Origin: an uncultured Lachnospiraceae bacterium
GTDB taxonomy: Bacteria; Bacillota; Clostridia; Lachnospirales; Lachnospiraceae
Direction of reading: 5' to 3'
Assembly: GCA_910585395.1 (NCBI GenBank)
Contig: CAJUCK010000002.1
Coordinates: forward strand, 116,265-126,633
DNA length: 10,369 nt
The position numbers were made by a program, and so were the translations under genes. Below the pieces are notes generated by a model. It made no database searches, was not told the DNA's origin, and saw only the letters and a list, made by a program, of their open reading frames with translations. The stretch's first letter is position 1. The number at the start of each line of letters is the position of its first letter. Below, in pieces: positions 1-6,189 of this stretch.

Positions 1-2
1 GT

Positions 3-494
3 CTTCAGCAGTACAGGGAACTGATTCATACAATTCAGAAGAAGACAGAGGGGCAGCAGCTGTTTTCTACTGTGGTTCATAAATATAATATTGATTATAT
101 AAATAAGAAAAAAGCTGAACTTCTAGGGCGTGAGATGGATAAGCAATATCGTAGAGTGTTGGAGGCGTTAGACCATTTCCAGCAGGTATTGAAACTGGAA
201 AATATCTGCCAGAAGGAGGCAGTATTTCTAAGAATCAAGGAGTTATTTGAGCAGGAAATTGAATTTTTTGAAAACCAGCAGAAAGAAGCTTCTGAATTGC
301 TGGAACATGTCTTTGATTTCCTGGAAGGAGCTTTTGGAAACAGCCAGGAAATGGTGATGTTTCTGACAGAACTGAATTCTAATTCCTACAATGTCAGCTT
401 TCTGCAGGAATATGAGTGTGAGAGATACTATTACTATAATAAGGAATTATTGTTTGATGAGAAACGAAAGAGTCTGTTAAAGAGGATGTCTTAA
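3..494 (+). CDS. C-terminal part of an unrecognised coiled-coil protein (5' end outside window)
   Basis: The frame is open from base 3 without a stop, so the gene begins left of the window and the GTG at 72 is only an internal valine codon, not a start with a ribosome binding site. The visible 163 residues are highly charged and helical, with many Lys, Glu and Gln and regularly spaced Leu/Phe, as in a coiled coil or helical bundle. There is no signal peptide or membrane segment in this part. The end is rich in aromatic residues: a YYYYN run about 20 residues before the C-terminus is followed by a basic KRKSLLKRMS tail. The stop at 492-494 lies 12 nt before the HAD phosphatase start, so the two are probably co-transcribed. 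I do not recognise the family. A helical C-terminal stalk of a larger ATPase or GTPase is possible but is only a guess, because the catalytic part would be outside the window. Confidence 0.75.
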   Translation, partial: LQQYRELIHTIQKKTEGQQLFSTVVHKYNIDYINKKKAELLGREMDKQYRRVLEALDHFQQVLKLENICQKEAVFLRIKELFEQEIEFFENQQKEASELLEHVFDFLEGAFGNSQEMVMFLTELNSNSYNVSFLQEYECERYYYYNKELLFDEKRKSLLKRMS

Positions 495-506
495 TGGAGG
501 TAAGTA

Positions 507-1163
507 ATGAAGAAGAGCACGATATTATTTGATCTGGACGGTACATTGGTAAATACAGGGGAAGGCGTTACAAAAAGCGTCCGTTATGCATTGGAACAGT
601 TTGGAATTGATGAAACAGACCAAAAGAAACTGGAGCGGTTTATTGGACCTCCATTGATGGAATCATTTCCCAGAGAATATGGGTTTTCAGTGAAAAAATC
701 AAGTGAAGCTGTAACTTTTTTTAGGCAGCGGTACGAGACAGTGGGGGTATATGAGTGCGAATTATATAAAGATGTGGAAAAATCATTGCAGCGTCTGCAG
801 GAGCTGGGCTGCAAACTTGCCGTCGCTTCTTCCAAACGAGAGGAATTATGTCATGTGGTATTGGAATATCTGAATGTGGACAAATATTTTGATTTGATTG
901 GCGGAGCCAGAGATGCAGGTACCAGCACTAAAATCCAGGTGCTTGAGGATGTGGTGGAACGTTCTGCATTAAAAGACCGCAGTCAGGCAGTACTGATTGG
1001 AGATACCAGATATGATGCTCTGGGGGCCAGAGAAGCAGGGATAGACTGTATAGGAATCACTTATGGGTTTGAGCAGGATTTTGATGAAATGCGAAATGCC
1101 GGGGTACTGGGGATGTTTGATACTCTGTGGGATGTTGTAGCTTTCCTGGAGAGCTCAGACTGA
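507..1163 (+). CDS. HAD-superfamily hydrolase, phosphoglycolate phosphatase / 5'-nucleotidase type
   Basis: This is a 218-residue soluble phosphatase of the haloacid dehalogenase superfamily. Motif I is FDLDGTL (residues 8-14; D9 would be the nucleophile and D11 the general acid). Motif II is in VASSKR (S108), the motif III lysine is probably K142, and motif IV is GDTRYD (165-170, with D166 and D170 binding Mg). A helical cap occupies roughly residues 15-85, between motifs I and II. The GPPL element near residue 47 and the ITYGFE end of the core are typical of the PGP/Gph branch and of HAD 5'-nucleotidases of the PA0065 type. The natural substrate cannot be read from sequence; phosphoglycolate, nucleoside monophosphates or another small phosphate ester are all possible. 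The ATG at 507 follows a GGAGG (496-500) at 6 nt. It lies 12 nt after the upstream gene and is followed by a terminator at 1208-1256, so it is the last gene of that unit. Confidence 0.9.
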   Translation: MKKSTILFDLDGTLVNTGEGVTKSVRYALEQFGIDETDQKKLERFIGPPLMESFPREYGFSVKKSSEAVTFFRQRYETVGVYECELYKDVEKSLQRLQELGCKLAVASSKREELCHVVLEYLNVDKYFDLIGGARDAGTSTKIQVLEDVVERSALKDRSQAVLIGDTRYDALGAREAGIDCIGITYGFEQDFDEMRNAGVLGMFDTLWDVVAFLESSD

Positions 1164-1207
1164 GGTTAAGTTCTTCCATTTTTTGCCGATATATATGTCA
1201 GCTAAGG

Positions 1208-1256
1208 AAGGCACTTATTCTCAGGAAGGGAAATAAGTGTCTTATTTTTATTTATT
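1208..1256 (+). terminator. Rho-independent terminator after the HAD phosphatase gene
   Basis: Bases 1208-1219 (AAGGCACTTATT) pair with 1232-1243 (AATAAGTGTCTT) to give a 12-bp stem with one G-U pair and a 12-nt loop. A T-rich tract follows at 1242-1256. It sits 45 nt past the phosphatase stop and 29 nt before the next start. The next gene therefore needs read-through or its own promoter. A weak candidate is TTAAGT at 1166-1171 and TATATA at 1190-1195, 18 bp apart, which would put the hairpin in the leader. Confidence 0.75.
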
Positions 1257-1284
1257 GCTTATTTGGAAGAATGGAGGAAACAGA

Positions 1285-2112
1285 ATGATGGACAGAATAC
1301 AGGGCAGGAATGGAATCGGATACTTTTCACAGGCCGTGTCAGACTATGCAGAGAGAATGAAGCCAAAGACGGGGCAGAATAAGGATAAGCCGAAAACCAT
1401 CGGTGAATTTTCCAAGAAAGAATGGGATAAGCTGTTAAATAAGGTAGATCACGCTATTGCAGATGATAAAGATGACTTGAATCACTGTAAGGAAGATGCG
1501 CTGGATAAGAAGAAGGACCAGATAGAAGATTATGTATTGGGGAGCAGCGCCAGAGCAGCAGAAGAATTGGAGAACTTGCTGCTCCATGGCAGCAGTGCCA
1601 AAAGTATGCGCATGATGGAAACAGGCAGTGGTGAGAACAGTGAAGAGATGAGAAAGCCAGATATTCAGGACAGTATAGATGACGTAGTTTCTGATGAGAT
1701 GATTGAGAAACTGCTGGGGAAAGACAGACAGGCGCCCTATTCTCTCATGGCGGATGAAAATGGAGTGATTGTTTATAACGGAGTGGCGTTTCAGTGCGAT
1801 TATGATAATAACCGTATTTGTCTGGGAGATGTCTCGAATCCTAAAAACTGTATTTCTGTCTCTCTGGAAAAAGGAGGCTGCCTGGTATTTAACAGAGAGA
1901 ATATTGGAGACTTGTCCAGGGCAATTGGAATGTTCTCTCCAGAGGACATAAACCGCATCATGCGTGCGATTGCAAAAGATACAAAATTAAGACAGATGCA
2001 GATGCAGATAGAGGATGAGACGAGCGGCGTTGAGGTATTAAGGCGTTCGAAAGAGGATGAGACTGCGGCAGAACCTGAGGGGCCAGGAGCTGAGCGTAAA
2101 AAGGAAACGTAA
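1285..2112 (+). CDS. Conserved-looking soluble protein of unknown function (possible DUF6033-like)
   Basis: The product is a 275-residue hydrophilic, probably cytoplasmic protein. I chose the ATG at 1285 because it has a GGAGG (1273-1277) at 7 nt; a longer reading from GTG 1237 would start inside the preceding terminator stem. The N-terminal MMDRIQGRNGIGYF is followed by a lysine/aspartate-rich helical stretch (residues 30-85) and a low-complexity linker (103-130). The compact C-terminal half (150-240) contains VIVYNGVAFQCDYDNNRICLG, a small beta-rich unit with two Cys (171, 179), and then a helical NIGDLSRAIGMFSPEDINRIMRAI segment. The last 30 residues are charged and look disordered. The C-terminal half resembles a domain of unknown function seen in Lachnospiraceae proteins, possibly DUF6033, but I recall this without certainty. 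No catalytic motif is visible. Its stop is 25 nt before the CPBP gene, suggesting one operon with that gene and the MATE transporter. Confidence 0.7.
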   Translation: MMDRIQGRNGIGYFSQAVSDYAERMKPKTGQNKDKPKTIGEFSKKEWDKLLNKVDHAIADDKDDLNHCKEDALDKKKDQIEDYVLGSSARAAEELENLLLHGSSAKSMRMMETGSGENSEEMRKPDIQDSIDDVVSDEMIEKLLGKDRQAPYSLMADENGVIVYNGVAFQCDYDNNRICLGDVSNPKNCISVSLEKGGCLVFNRENIGDLSRAIGMFSPEDINRIMRAIAKDTKLRQMQMQIEDETSGVEVLRRSKEDETAAEPEGPGAERKKET

Positions 2113-2137
2113 AAAATTAAAGAAAGGTTTGAGAAAT

Positions 2138-3010
2138 ATGCTTTCAAAAAATAGTCCGATGTTTAAGTCGTGGAATGTAATTTATCCAGTGTTTATTTAT
2201 TTTGTTGTGACAAATCTGTTCATGTCATTGTTTACTATGTTTGCCGTGTTTCTGGGGGCAGATCCCAAAGAACAGTATATGATGCTGCAGACAGCGACGG
2301 TGGCAGTGACCATTCCTTTTATTGCACGGTATTATCAGAAGGATAAGGCGGAGCCTACTGTGTTTTGGGAGCATATGAATCTTGAACTGGAAAAAAAGAC
2401 CCCAGTGCAGAAAACAGTAAATGGAGTGTTGATGTTTTTGTCAGGCGCTGTTCTGGGACCTGCGCTGAATAATATTTTGATGCTCACCAGTGTGGAAGAA
2501 GTTTCTGAGGGATTTCAAGAGATTAACAGATATTTTTTTGCAGGAGGAATTTTGTTTGAACTTCTGGGGGCCTGTCTCTTAACGCCATTTCTGGAAGAAC
2601 TTCTATACCGCAGTGTGGTGTATGGCAGACTCTGTGATATGATGATTCTGGATAATGAAAAGAAGACGGAAAGAGGCAGAAAGCGGGAACGGCAGAGCCG
2701 GATGATTGCTATGGTGATATCAGCGCTTTTGTTTGGTGTGCTCCATATGAATCTGGTGCAGTTTATTTATGCTGGCATACTTGGTCTTTTGTTTGCCTGG
2801 TTTATGGAAAAAGCAGGGCATTTTTACGGCGCTTTTCTGGCGCATATGGGAGCAAATCTGATATCTGTGCTGCGGGCGGAAACGGAGCTGTTTACTTGGA
2901 TGAAGCCAGGAAGCACAGCCTTTTATACAGCGACAGCAGTGTTTTTTGCCGCTGGAGTTTTTTTTATAGCGGTGATTGAATTTAGTTCAAGACAGAAGAA
3001 AATCAAATAA
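2138..3010 (+). CDS. CPBP-family (Abi/CAAX-type) intramembrane metalloprotease
   Basis: This is a 290-residue polytopic membrane protein with about seven to eight hydrophobic segments (about residues 14-40, 49-65, 94-114, 133-151, 188-207, 208-223 and 261-281). The three family signatures are present: EELLYR (E153, E154, R158), FGVLH (F199...H203), and the AHMGAN segment carrying H236 and N240. These polar residues in membrane helices form the glutamate/histidine active site of CPBP/Rce1-like proteases. Family members process peptides or prenylated proteins, or provide bacteriocin self-immunity; the substrate here is unknown. A basic loop (about 172-188) lies between the EExxxR helix and the FxxxH helix. 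The ATG at 2138 is preferred, with AGAAAGG (2121-2127) upstream. The upstream ATG at 2057 would overlap the previous gene by 56 nt and add a highly basic, unlikely N-terminus. The MATE gene follows closely, which suggests co-expression, but no bacteriocin precursor is visible nearby. Confidence 0.88.
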   Translation: MLSKNSPMFKSWNVIYPVFIYFVVTNLFMSLFTMFAVFLGADPKEQYMMLQTATVAVTIPFIARYYQKDKAEPTVFWEHMNLELEKKTPVQKTVNGVLMFLSGAVLGPALNNILMLTSVEEVSEGFQEINRYFFAGGILFELLGACLLTPFLEELLYRSVVYGRLCDMMILDNEKKTERGRKRERQSRMIAMVISALLFGVLHMNLVQFIYAGILGLLFAWFMEKAGHFYGAFLAHMGANLISVLRAETELFTWMKPGSTAFYTATAVFFAAGVFFIAVIEFSSRQKKIK

Positions 3011-3031
3011 CAGTTGGCAAAGGACAAATTT

Positions 3032-4375
3032 ATGGAAAAAAATTTAACTTCAGGCAGTGTATTTCGGAATATTGTATATTTTTCACTGCCTTATCTCTTA
3101 TCCTATTTTCTGCAGACCTTATATGGGATGGCAGATTTGTTTATTATCGGTCAGTTTAACGGTGTAGACAGTATTACAGCGGTTTCGGTAGGAAGCCAGG
3201 TTATGCACATGCTCACGGTGATGATTGTAGGGCTTGCCATGGGATCTACTGTAACGATTGGAAAAGCAGTGGGGGCCAGACATTCAGAACATGCGTCTGC
3301 TGCTGTTGGCAACACAATTACCCTGTTTATGGGAGTGTCTGCTGTGTTTACCGTACTGCTTCTGGCTTTGGTCAAGCCTGTTGTATCTCTGATGTCTACA
3401 CCTGCGGAGGCAGTGGCAGGCACTGTTACATATCTTACCATTTGTTTTATGGGGATTCCTTTTATCACGGCTTATAATATTATAAGCTCTGTTTTCCGAG
3501 GGCTGGGAGATTCAAAAAGCCCCATGTATTTTATTGGGGCGGCGTGTGTGGCAAATATTTTTCTGGATTATCTGTTTATTGGTGTGTTTCATTTAGGAGC
3601 TGCCGGGGCGGCTTTGGGAACTACGTTGTCCCAGACCATAAGCGTAGTTTTAGCGTTGACTGTGATACTCAGGCAGCAGACAGGAATCAGACTGAAAAGA
3701 CAGCATTTTCAACCACAATCAAAGACAATGGGACAGATTTTAAAAATTGGCATTCCAGTGGCACTGCAGGATGGTTTTATTCAGATTGCATTTATTGTGA
3801 TTACGGTGATTGCCAATCGAAGAGGTTTAAATGATGCGGCGGCAGTGGGAATTGTGGAAAAGATAATTGGAGTTGTGTTTTTGGTGCCGTCCACAATGCT
3901 TTCTACGGTTTCAGCTCTTTCAGCACAGAATATTGGAGCGGGGAAACATGACCGTGCTGCTTTGACGCTTCGGTATGCAGTATGGATTGCGGCAGGATAT
4001 GGCTTGTTAATATCTTTTGCCACACAGTTTACGGCAGCGGCAGAAGTGGGGCTGTTTACAGAAGATGCAGCAGTTATTTTACTGGGGGAACAGTATCTGC
4101 AGGGTTATATCTGGGACTGCATGTTTGCCGGAATTCATTTTTCTTTCAGCGGATATTTCTGCGCATATGGCAGGTCAGGAATTTCTTTTCTCCATAATTT
4201 TTTGTCCATTGTCTGTGTGCGAATTCCCGGCGCTTTTCTGGCGTCAAAATATTATGCAGATACGCTGTTTCCTATGGGGCTTGCTGCGCCAGGAGGATCA
4301 CTTTTGTCTGTTTTGATCTGTGCAGCTGCATTTTTTTGGATGAGAATTCAAATTTCAAAGAGCAGGAATATATAA
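3032..4375 (+). CDS. MATE-family multidrug/Na+(H+)-coupled efflux transporter
   Basis: This is a 447-residue inner-membrane transporter with about 12 hydrophobic helices arranged as two six-helix halves. MATE features include the FSLPYLLSYFLQTLYGMADLFIIGQF first helix and loop (residues 17-42, with P20 and D35), the RGLGDSKSP loop (156-164) after helix 4, and ALSAQNIGAGK in the second half, equivalent to the VGARHSEHA loop of the first half (residues 80-88). MATE proteins export cationic drugs or metabolites in exchange for Na+ or H+; the substrate cannot be inferred. The ATG at 3032 has AAAGGA (3019-3024) at 7 nt. A TTG at 3014 in frame has a poorer ribosome binding site, and starting there would add only six residues. 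The CPBP gene stops 21 nt upstream without an intervening terminator, so this is the last gene of the 1285-4375 unit. A bidirectional terminator follows. Confidence 0.93.
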   Translation: MEKNLTSGSVFRNIVYFSLPYLLSYFLQTLYGMADLFIIGQFNGVDSITAVSVGSQVMHMLTVMIVGLAMGSTVTIGKAVGARHSEHASAAVGNTITLFMGVSAVFTVLLLALVKPVVSLMSTPAEAVAGTVTYLTICFMGIPFITAYNIISSVFRGLGDSKSPMYFIGAACVANIFLDYLFIGVFHLGAAGAALGTTLSQTISVVLALTVILRQQTGIRLKRQHFQPQSKTMGQILKIGIPVALQDGFIQIAFIVITVIANRRGLNDAAAVGIVEKIIGVVFLVPSTMLSTVSALSAQNIGAGKHDRAALTLRYAVWIAAGYGLLISFATQFTAAAEVGLFTEDAAVILLGEQYLQGYIWDCMFAGIHFSFSGYFCAYGRSGISFLHNFLSIVCVRIPGAFLASKYYADTLFPMGLAAPGGSLLSVLICAAAFFWMRIQISKSRNI

Positions 4376-4388
4376 TTATTGATGTGAA

Positions 4389-4433
4389 AAAACCCCTGAA
4401 ACCACAGTGCATCCAGTTGATTTCAGGGGTTTT
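4389..4433. terminator. Bidirectional rho-independent terminator between convergent genes
   Basis: Bases 4389-4401 (AAAACCCCTGAAA) pair perfectly with 4421-4433 (TTTCAGGGGTTTT), giving a 13-bp stem around a 19-nt loop. The arm ends supply a T tract on each strand: TTTTGTT on + and TTTTTTCAC on -. It lies in the 69-nt gap between the convergent MATE and CNNM/CBS genes and should stop transcription from both sides. Confidence 0.85.
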
Positions 4434-4444
4434 GTTATATGAAA

Positions 4445-5722
4445 TTAAGAATTATCTTGTGGATTTTCTGCCGGCAGACGTAAAAACAGTTTATTGATAC
4501 GGTTTTTATCTGTGTCCTCTACCCGCAGGAAAACATTGTCTGGTGTAGTGACAGACTCTCCTTTTTGCGGCAGATGGTCAAGAAACTCAATCATGTAACC
4601 GCCAACAGTATCGTAATCCTCTGAGAAAAGTTTTAAGCTCAGTTTATTGCACAGATCTTCCAGATTCATGGAACCTTGTATCAGATATTCACGGTCGCCG
4701 AGTTTCTGGATAGGATCTTCTTCATCTATGTCGTATTCATCCCGGATTTCACCTACAATTTCTTCTAAAATATCCTCCAGGGTAATCAGACCTGCCGTGA
4801 CGCCATATTCATCCAGCACGATGGCAATGTTGAAAGAAGACTGTTTCATTTCAATAAGAAGCTCCACAGTTTTCTTGTGCTCATAGGTGTAATAGGGCTT
4901 GCGGAGAATATCACGAACGGAGAAGGTGTCTTTGCTGGCTTCAAAAAGCAGCAGATCCTTCATGTTAATTGTGCCGATAACATTGTCTATGGAATCCTCA
5001 TAGATTGGGAGACGGGTAAATTTGTCTTCCCGGAAAAGTTCGATCAATTCGTCGTAAGTGCTGTTTATGTCAGCAAATGTCATATCGATTCTGGGAACCA
5101 TAATTTCCTTGGCCTGGGAATCACCAAAATCAAATACATTGTTGATCATTGCATGTTCTTCTGGCTCGATGACTCCTTCCTGATGGCTTACGTTGACGAT
5201 GGTTCTGAGTTCTGCCTCAGTAAGAGTTCCGTTCTCACTGGAAACATTGACCCGCAGCAGCAGAAGAAAGCCCATGGACAGTTTATTGATGATAAAGATT
5301 ACAGGAGTCAGAATCTTCATAAGTCCAAGGATAATTCCTGCGTAAGTAAGAGAAATCTTATCTGCATGAATGGTGGCGAAAGTTTTGGGTGAAATCTCAC
5401 CGAAAATAAGAACCAAAACAGTAAGAATACCTGTTGCAATTCCAGCGCCGGCGTTTCCGAAAATCTGAATGGCTAGCGCTGTGGCAATGGAAGAAGCTGA
5501 CAGGTTCACAATGTTGTTGCCAATAAGAATGGCACTCAGCATTTTACCAGAATCGTTGGTAATCTCCAGTACCCGCTGCGCCCGCTTATTTCCCTCATCG
5601 GCAAGATTTTTAAGACGAATCTTGTTGGAGGTGGTCAATGCCGTCTCCGCAGAGGAAAAGAAGGCAGATAACAATAACAAAACGATTACAAATAATAATT
5701 GTATGACCTCACTTGAGTCCAA
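4445..5722 (-). CDS. CNNM-CBS-CorC_HlyC family membrane protein (putative Mg/Co transport-related)
   Basis: This is a 425-residue protein of the CorC/HlyC (hemolysin C, CNNM) family, implicated in magnesium or cobalt export or homeostasis. The CNNM/DUF21 membrane domain spans about residues 5-190 and shows FFSSAETAL (21-29), GNNIVNLSASS (68-78) and FGEISPKT (107-114). A CBS-domain pair spans about 205-332, beginning near EIMVPRIDM and including DEYGVTAGLITLEDILEE (304-321). The CorC_HlyC C-terminal domain is about 338-415. The start is not obvious. ATG 5728 lies only 2 nt after AAAGGAG (5731-5737), while the in-frame TTG at 5722 has ideal 8-nt spacing and gives an N-terminus (M)DSSEVIQ like that of relatives as I recall them. 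I annotate the TTG. Reading from 5821 is excluded because the best promoter lies inside that extension. The gene is probably monocistronic, with its own promoter at 5748-5776 and a terminator just downstream. Confidence 0.92.
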   Translation of the reverse strand: MDSSEVIQLLFVIVLLLLSAFFSSAETALTTSNKIRLKNLADEGNKRAQRVLEITNDSGKMLSAILIGNNIVNLSASSIATALAIQIFGNAGAGIATGILTVLVLIFGEISPKTFATIHADKISLTYAGIILGLMKILTPVIFIINKLSMGFLLLLRVNVSSENGTLTEAELRTIVNVSHQEGVIEPEEHAMINNVFDFGDSQAKEIMVPRIDMTFADINSTYDELIELFREDKFTRLPIYEDSIDNVIGTINMKDLLLFEASKDTFSVRDILRKPYYTYEHKKTVELLIEMKQSSFNIAIVLDEYGVTAGLITLEDILEEIVGEIRDEYDIDEEDPIQKLGDREYLIQGSMNLEDLCNKLSLKLFSEDYDTVGGYMIEFLDHLPQKGESVTTPDNVFLRVEDTDKNRINKLFLRLPAENPQDNS

Positions 5723-5747
5723 TTGCATCTCTCCTTTCAATATACAT

Positions 5748-5776
5748 AATATAAAGGAAGAAGAGAAATTTTGCAA
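5748..5776 (-). promoter_or_regulatory. Promoter of the CNNM/CBS gene
   Basis: On the - strand TTGCAA (5776-5771) and TATATT (5753-5748) are separated by exactly 17 bp, close to the housekeeping sigma consensus. Transcription would start near 5741 and give a leader of about 20 nt that contains the AAAGGAG ribosome binding site. Its position excludes the longer reading frame starting at 5821. Confidence 0.65.
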
Positions 5777-5867
5777 GATATTTCCAGGATTTTTCCTTAA
5801 GATATGTGGTGATTTCTGCAAGATTCATTAGGCGGAGGAAATAAAAAAGAGAAAAAATATATGTAAT

Positions 5868-5900
5868 GGCAGGAGGAGAAATTATTCTCCGCCTTCTGCC
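5868..5900. terminator. Imperfect hairpin over the stop of the 50-residue microprotein gene
   Basis: The arm at 5872-5880 (GGAGGAGAA) pairs with 5885-5893 (TTCTCCGCC) with one mismatch. It is extended by GGCA 5868-5871 against TGCC 5897-5900 across a small bulge, and the microprotein stop codon is in the loop. On the - strand a T-rich stretch follows only after about 11 nt; on the + strand TTTTTT begins 4 nt after the stem. It may be a weak terminator for the - strand gene or a coincidental palindrome in coding sequence. Confidence 0.35.
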
Positions 5901-6034
5901 ACAATTTTTTCCAATACTTGAATCAAATCCTGAAGAGTATTCAGCCGCACATTGTGCTCCAGAATACAATCTTTTAATTCTGTGGATAATGATTCAAATT
6001 TTTCCTGCAGAGCAGGTGCCACATAGGACGCCAT
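5882..6034 (-). CDS. 50-residue helical microprotein, unknown function
   Basis: This short gene encodes 50 residues, beginning MASYVAPALQEKFESL and ending QVLEKIVAEGGE. The ATG at 6034 is preceded by GAGGTG (6046-6041 on the - strand) at 6 nt, one of the best ribosome binding sites in the window, and by TATACT at 6058-6053. The protein is acidic and predicted helical: leucines and isoleucines recur at heptad-like spacing (L31, L34, L37/I38, L41, I44), suggesting a coiled coil or small oligomer. It has one cysteine (C23) and no signal peptide or membrane helix. Base use looks like ordinary coding sequence. It is divergent from the NYN-LOTUS gene and about 160 nt upstream of the CNNM/CBS gene, which has its own promoter, so it is probably expressed alone. 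I do not recognise the family and claim no function. A second microprotein at 10179-10343 has the same start-region layout. Confidence 0.72.
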   Translation of the reverse strand: MASYVAPALQEKFESLSTELKDCILEHNVRLNTLQDLIQVLEKIVAEGGE

Positions 6035-6040
6035 ATCAAT

Positions 6041-6058
6041 CACCTCAGTTATAGTATA
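6041..6058 (-). promoter_or_regulatory. Putative -10 box and ribosome binding site of the 50-residue microprotein
   Basis: The - strand reads TATACT ATAACT GAGGTG immediately before ATTGAT and the ATG. The -10-like TATACT (6058-6053) is only 6 nt from the ribosome binding site, so the leader would be very short. No good -35 hexamer is visible 16-18 bp upstream. The longer match CATATACTA also resembles a late-sporulation sigma-K -10 element, an alternative I cannot test here. Confidence 0.4.
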
Positions 6059-6117
6059 TGGGAATTCAAGAGATTCTATACAGAGGGATTGCTATAGGCA
6101 GAAATGTGGAAGGGTGG

Positions 6118-6146
6118 TTGTTTTCACAGCAGGAAAGTATTATAAT
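6118..6146 (+). promoter_or_regulatory. Promoter of the NYN-LOTUS gene
   Basis: TTGTTT (6118-6123) and TATAAT (6141-6146) are separated by 17 bp, a near-consensus housekeeping promoter. The start of transcription would be near 6153 and the leader about 37 nt. This argues against translation from the upstream ATG at 6058, which lies before the promoter. Confidence 0.7.
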
Positions 6147-6189
6147 TGGTGTAAGAAATAGAAACAGCTTAACAGGAAAGGAACAAAAA

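Noticed and set aside
1237..1284. N-terminal extension of the 275-residue protein from GTG 1237
   Set aside because: The GTG lies inside the 3' arm of a terminator stem and has no suitable ribosome binding site; ATG 1285 has GGAGG at 7 nt.
2057..2137. N-terminal extension of the CPBP protease from ATG 2057
   Set aside because: It would overlap the previous gene by 56 nt and encode a very basic non-membrane leader; the ATG at 2138 has an upstream AGAAAGG.
2138..4375. CPBP protease and MATE pair as a bacteriocin biosynthesis cluster
   Set aside because: No precursor peptide with a leader, no modification enzyme and no ABC exporter are present.
4877..5392. 171-residue open frame on the + strand
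   Set aside because: It is antisense to the strongly conserved CNNM/CBS gene, has no ribosome binding site and has no recognisable domain.
5709..5969. 86-residue open frame on the - strand between the CNNM/CBS gene and the NYN gene
   Set aside because: It is a different frame from the 50-residue microprotein, with worse composition and no ribosome binding site, and it runs into the CNNM/CBS promoter and start.
6058..6189. N-terminal extension of the NYN protein from ATG 6058
   Set aside because: A near-consensus promoter (6118-6146) lies inside the extension, and ATG 6190 has the good ribosome binding site.
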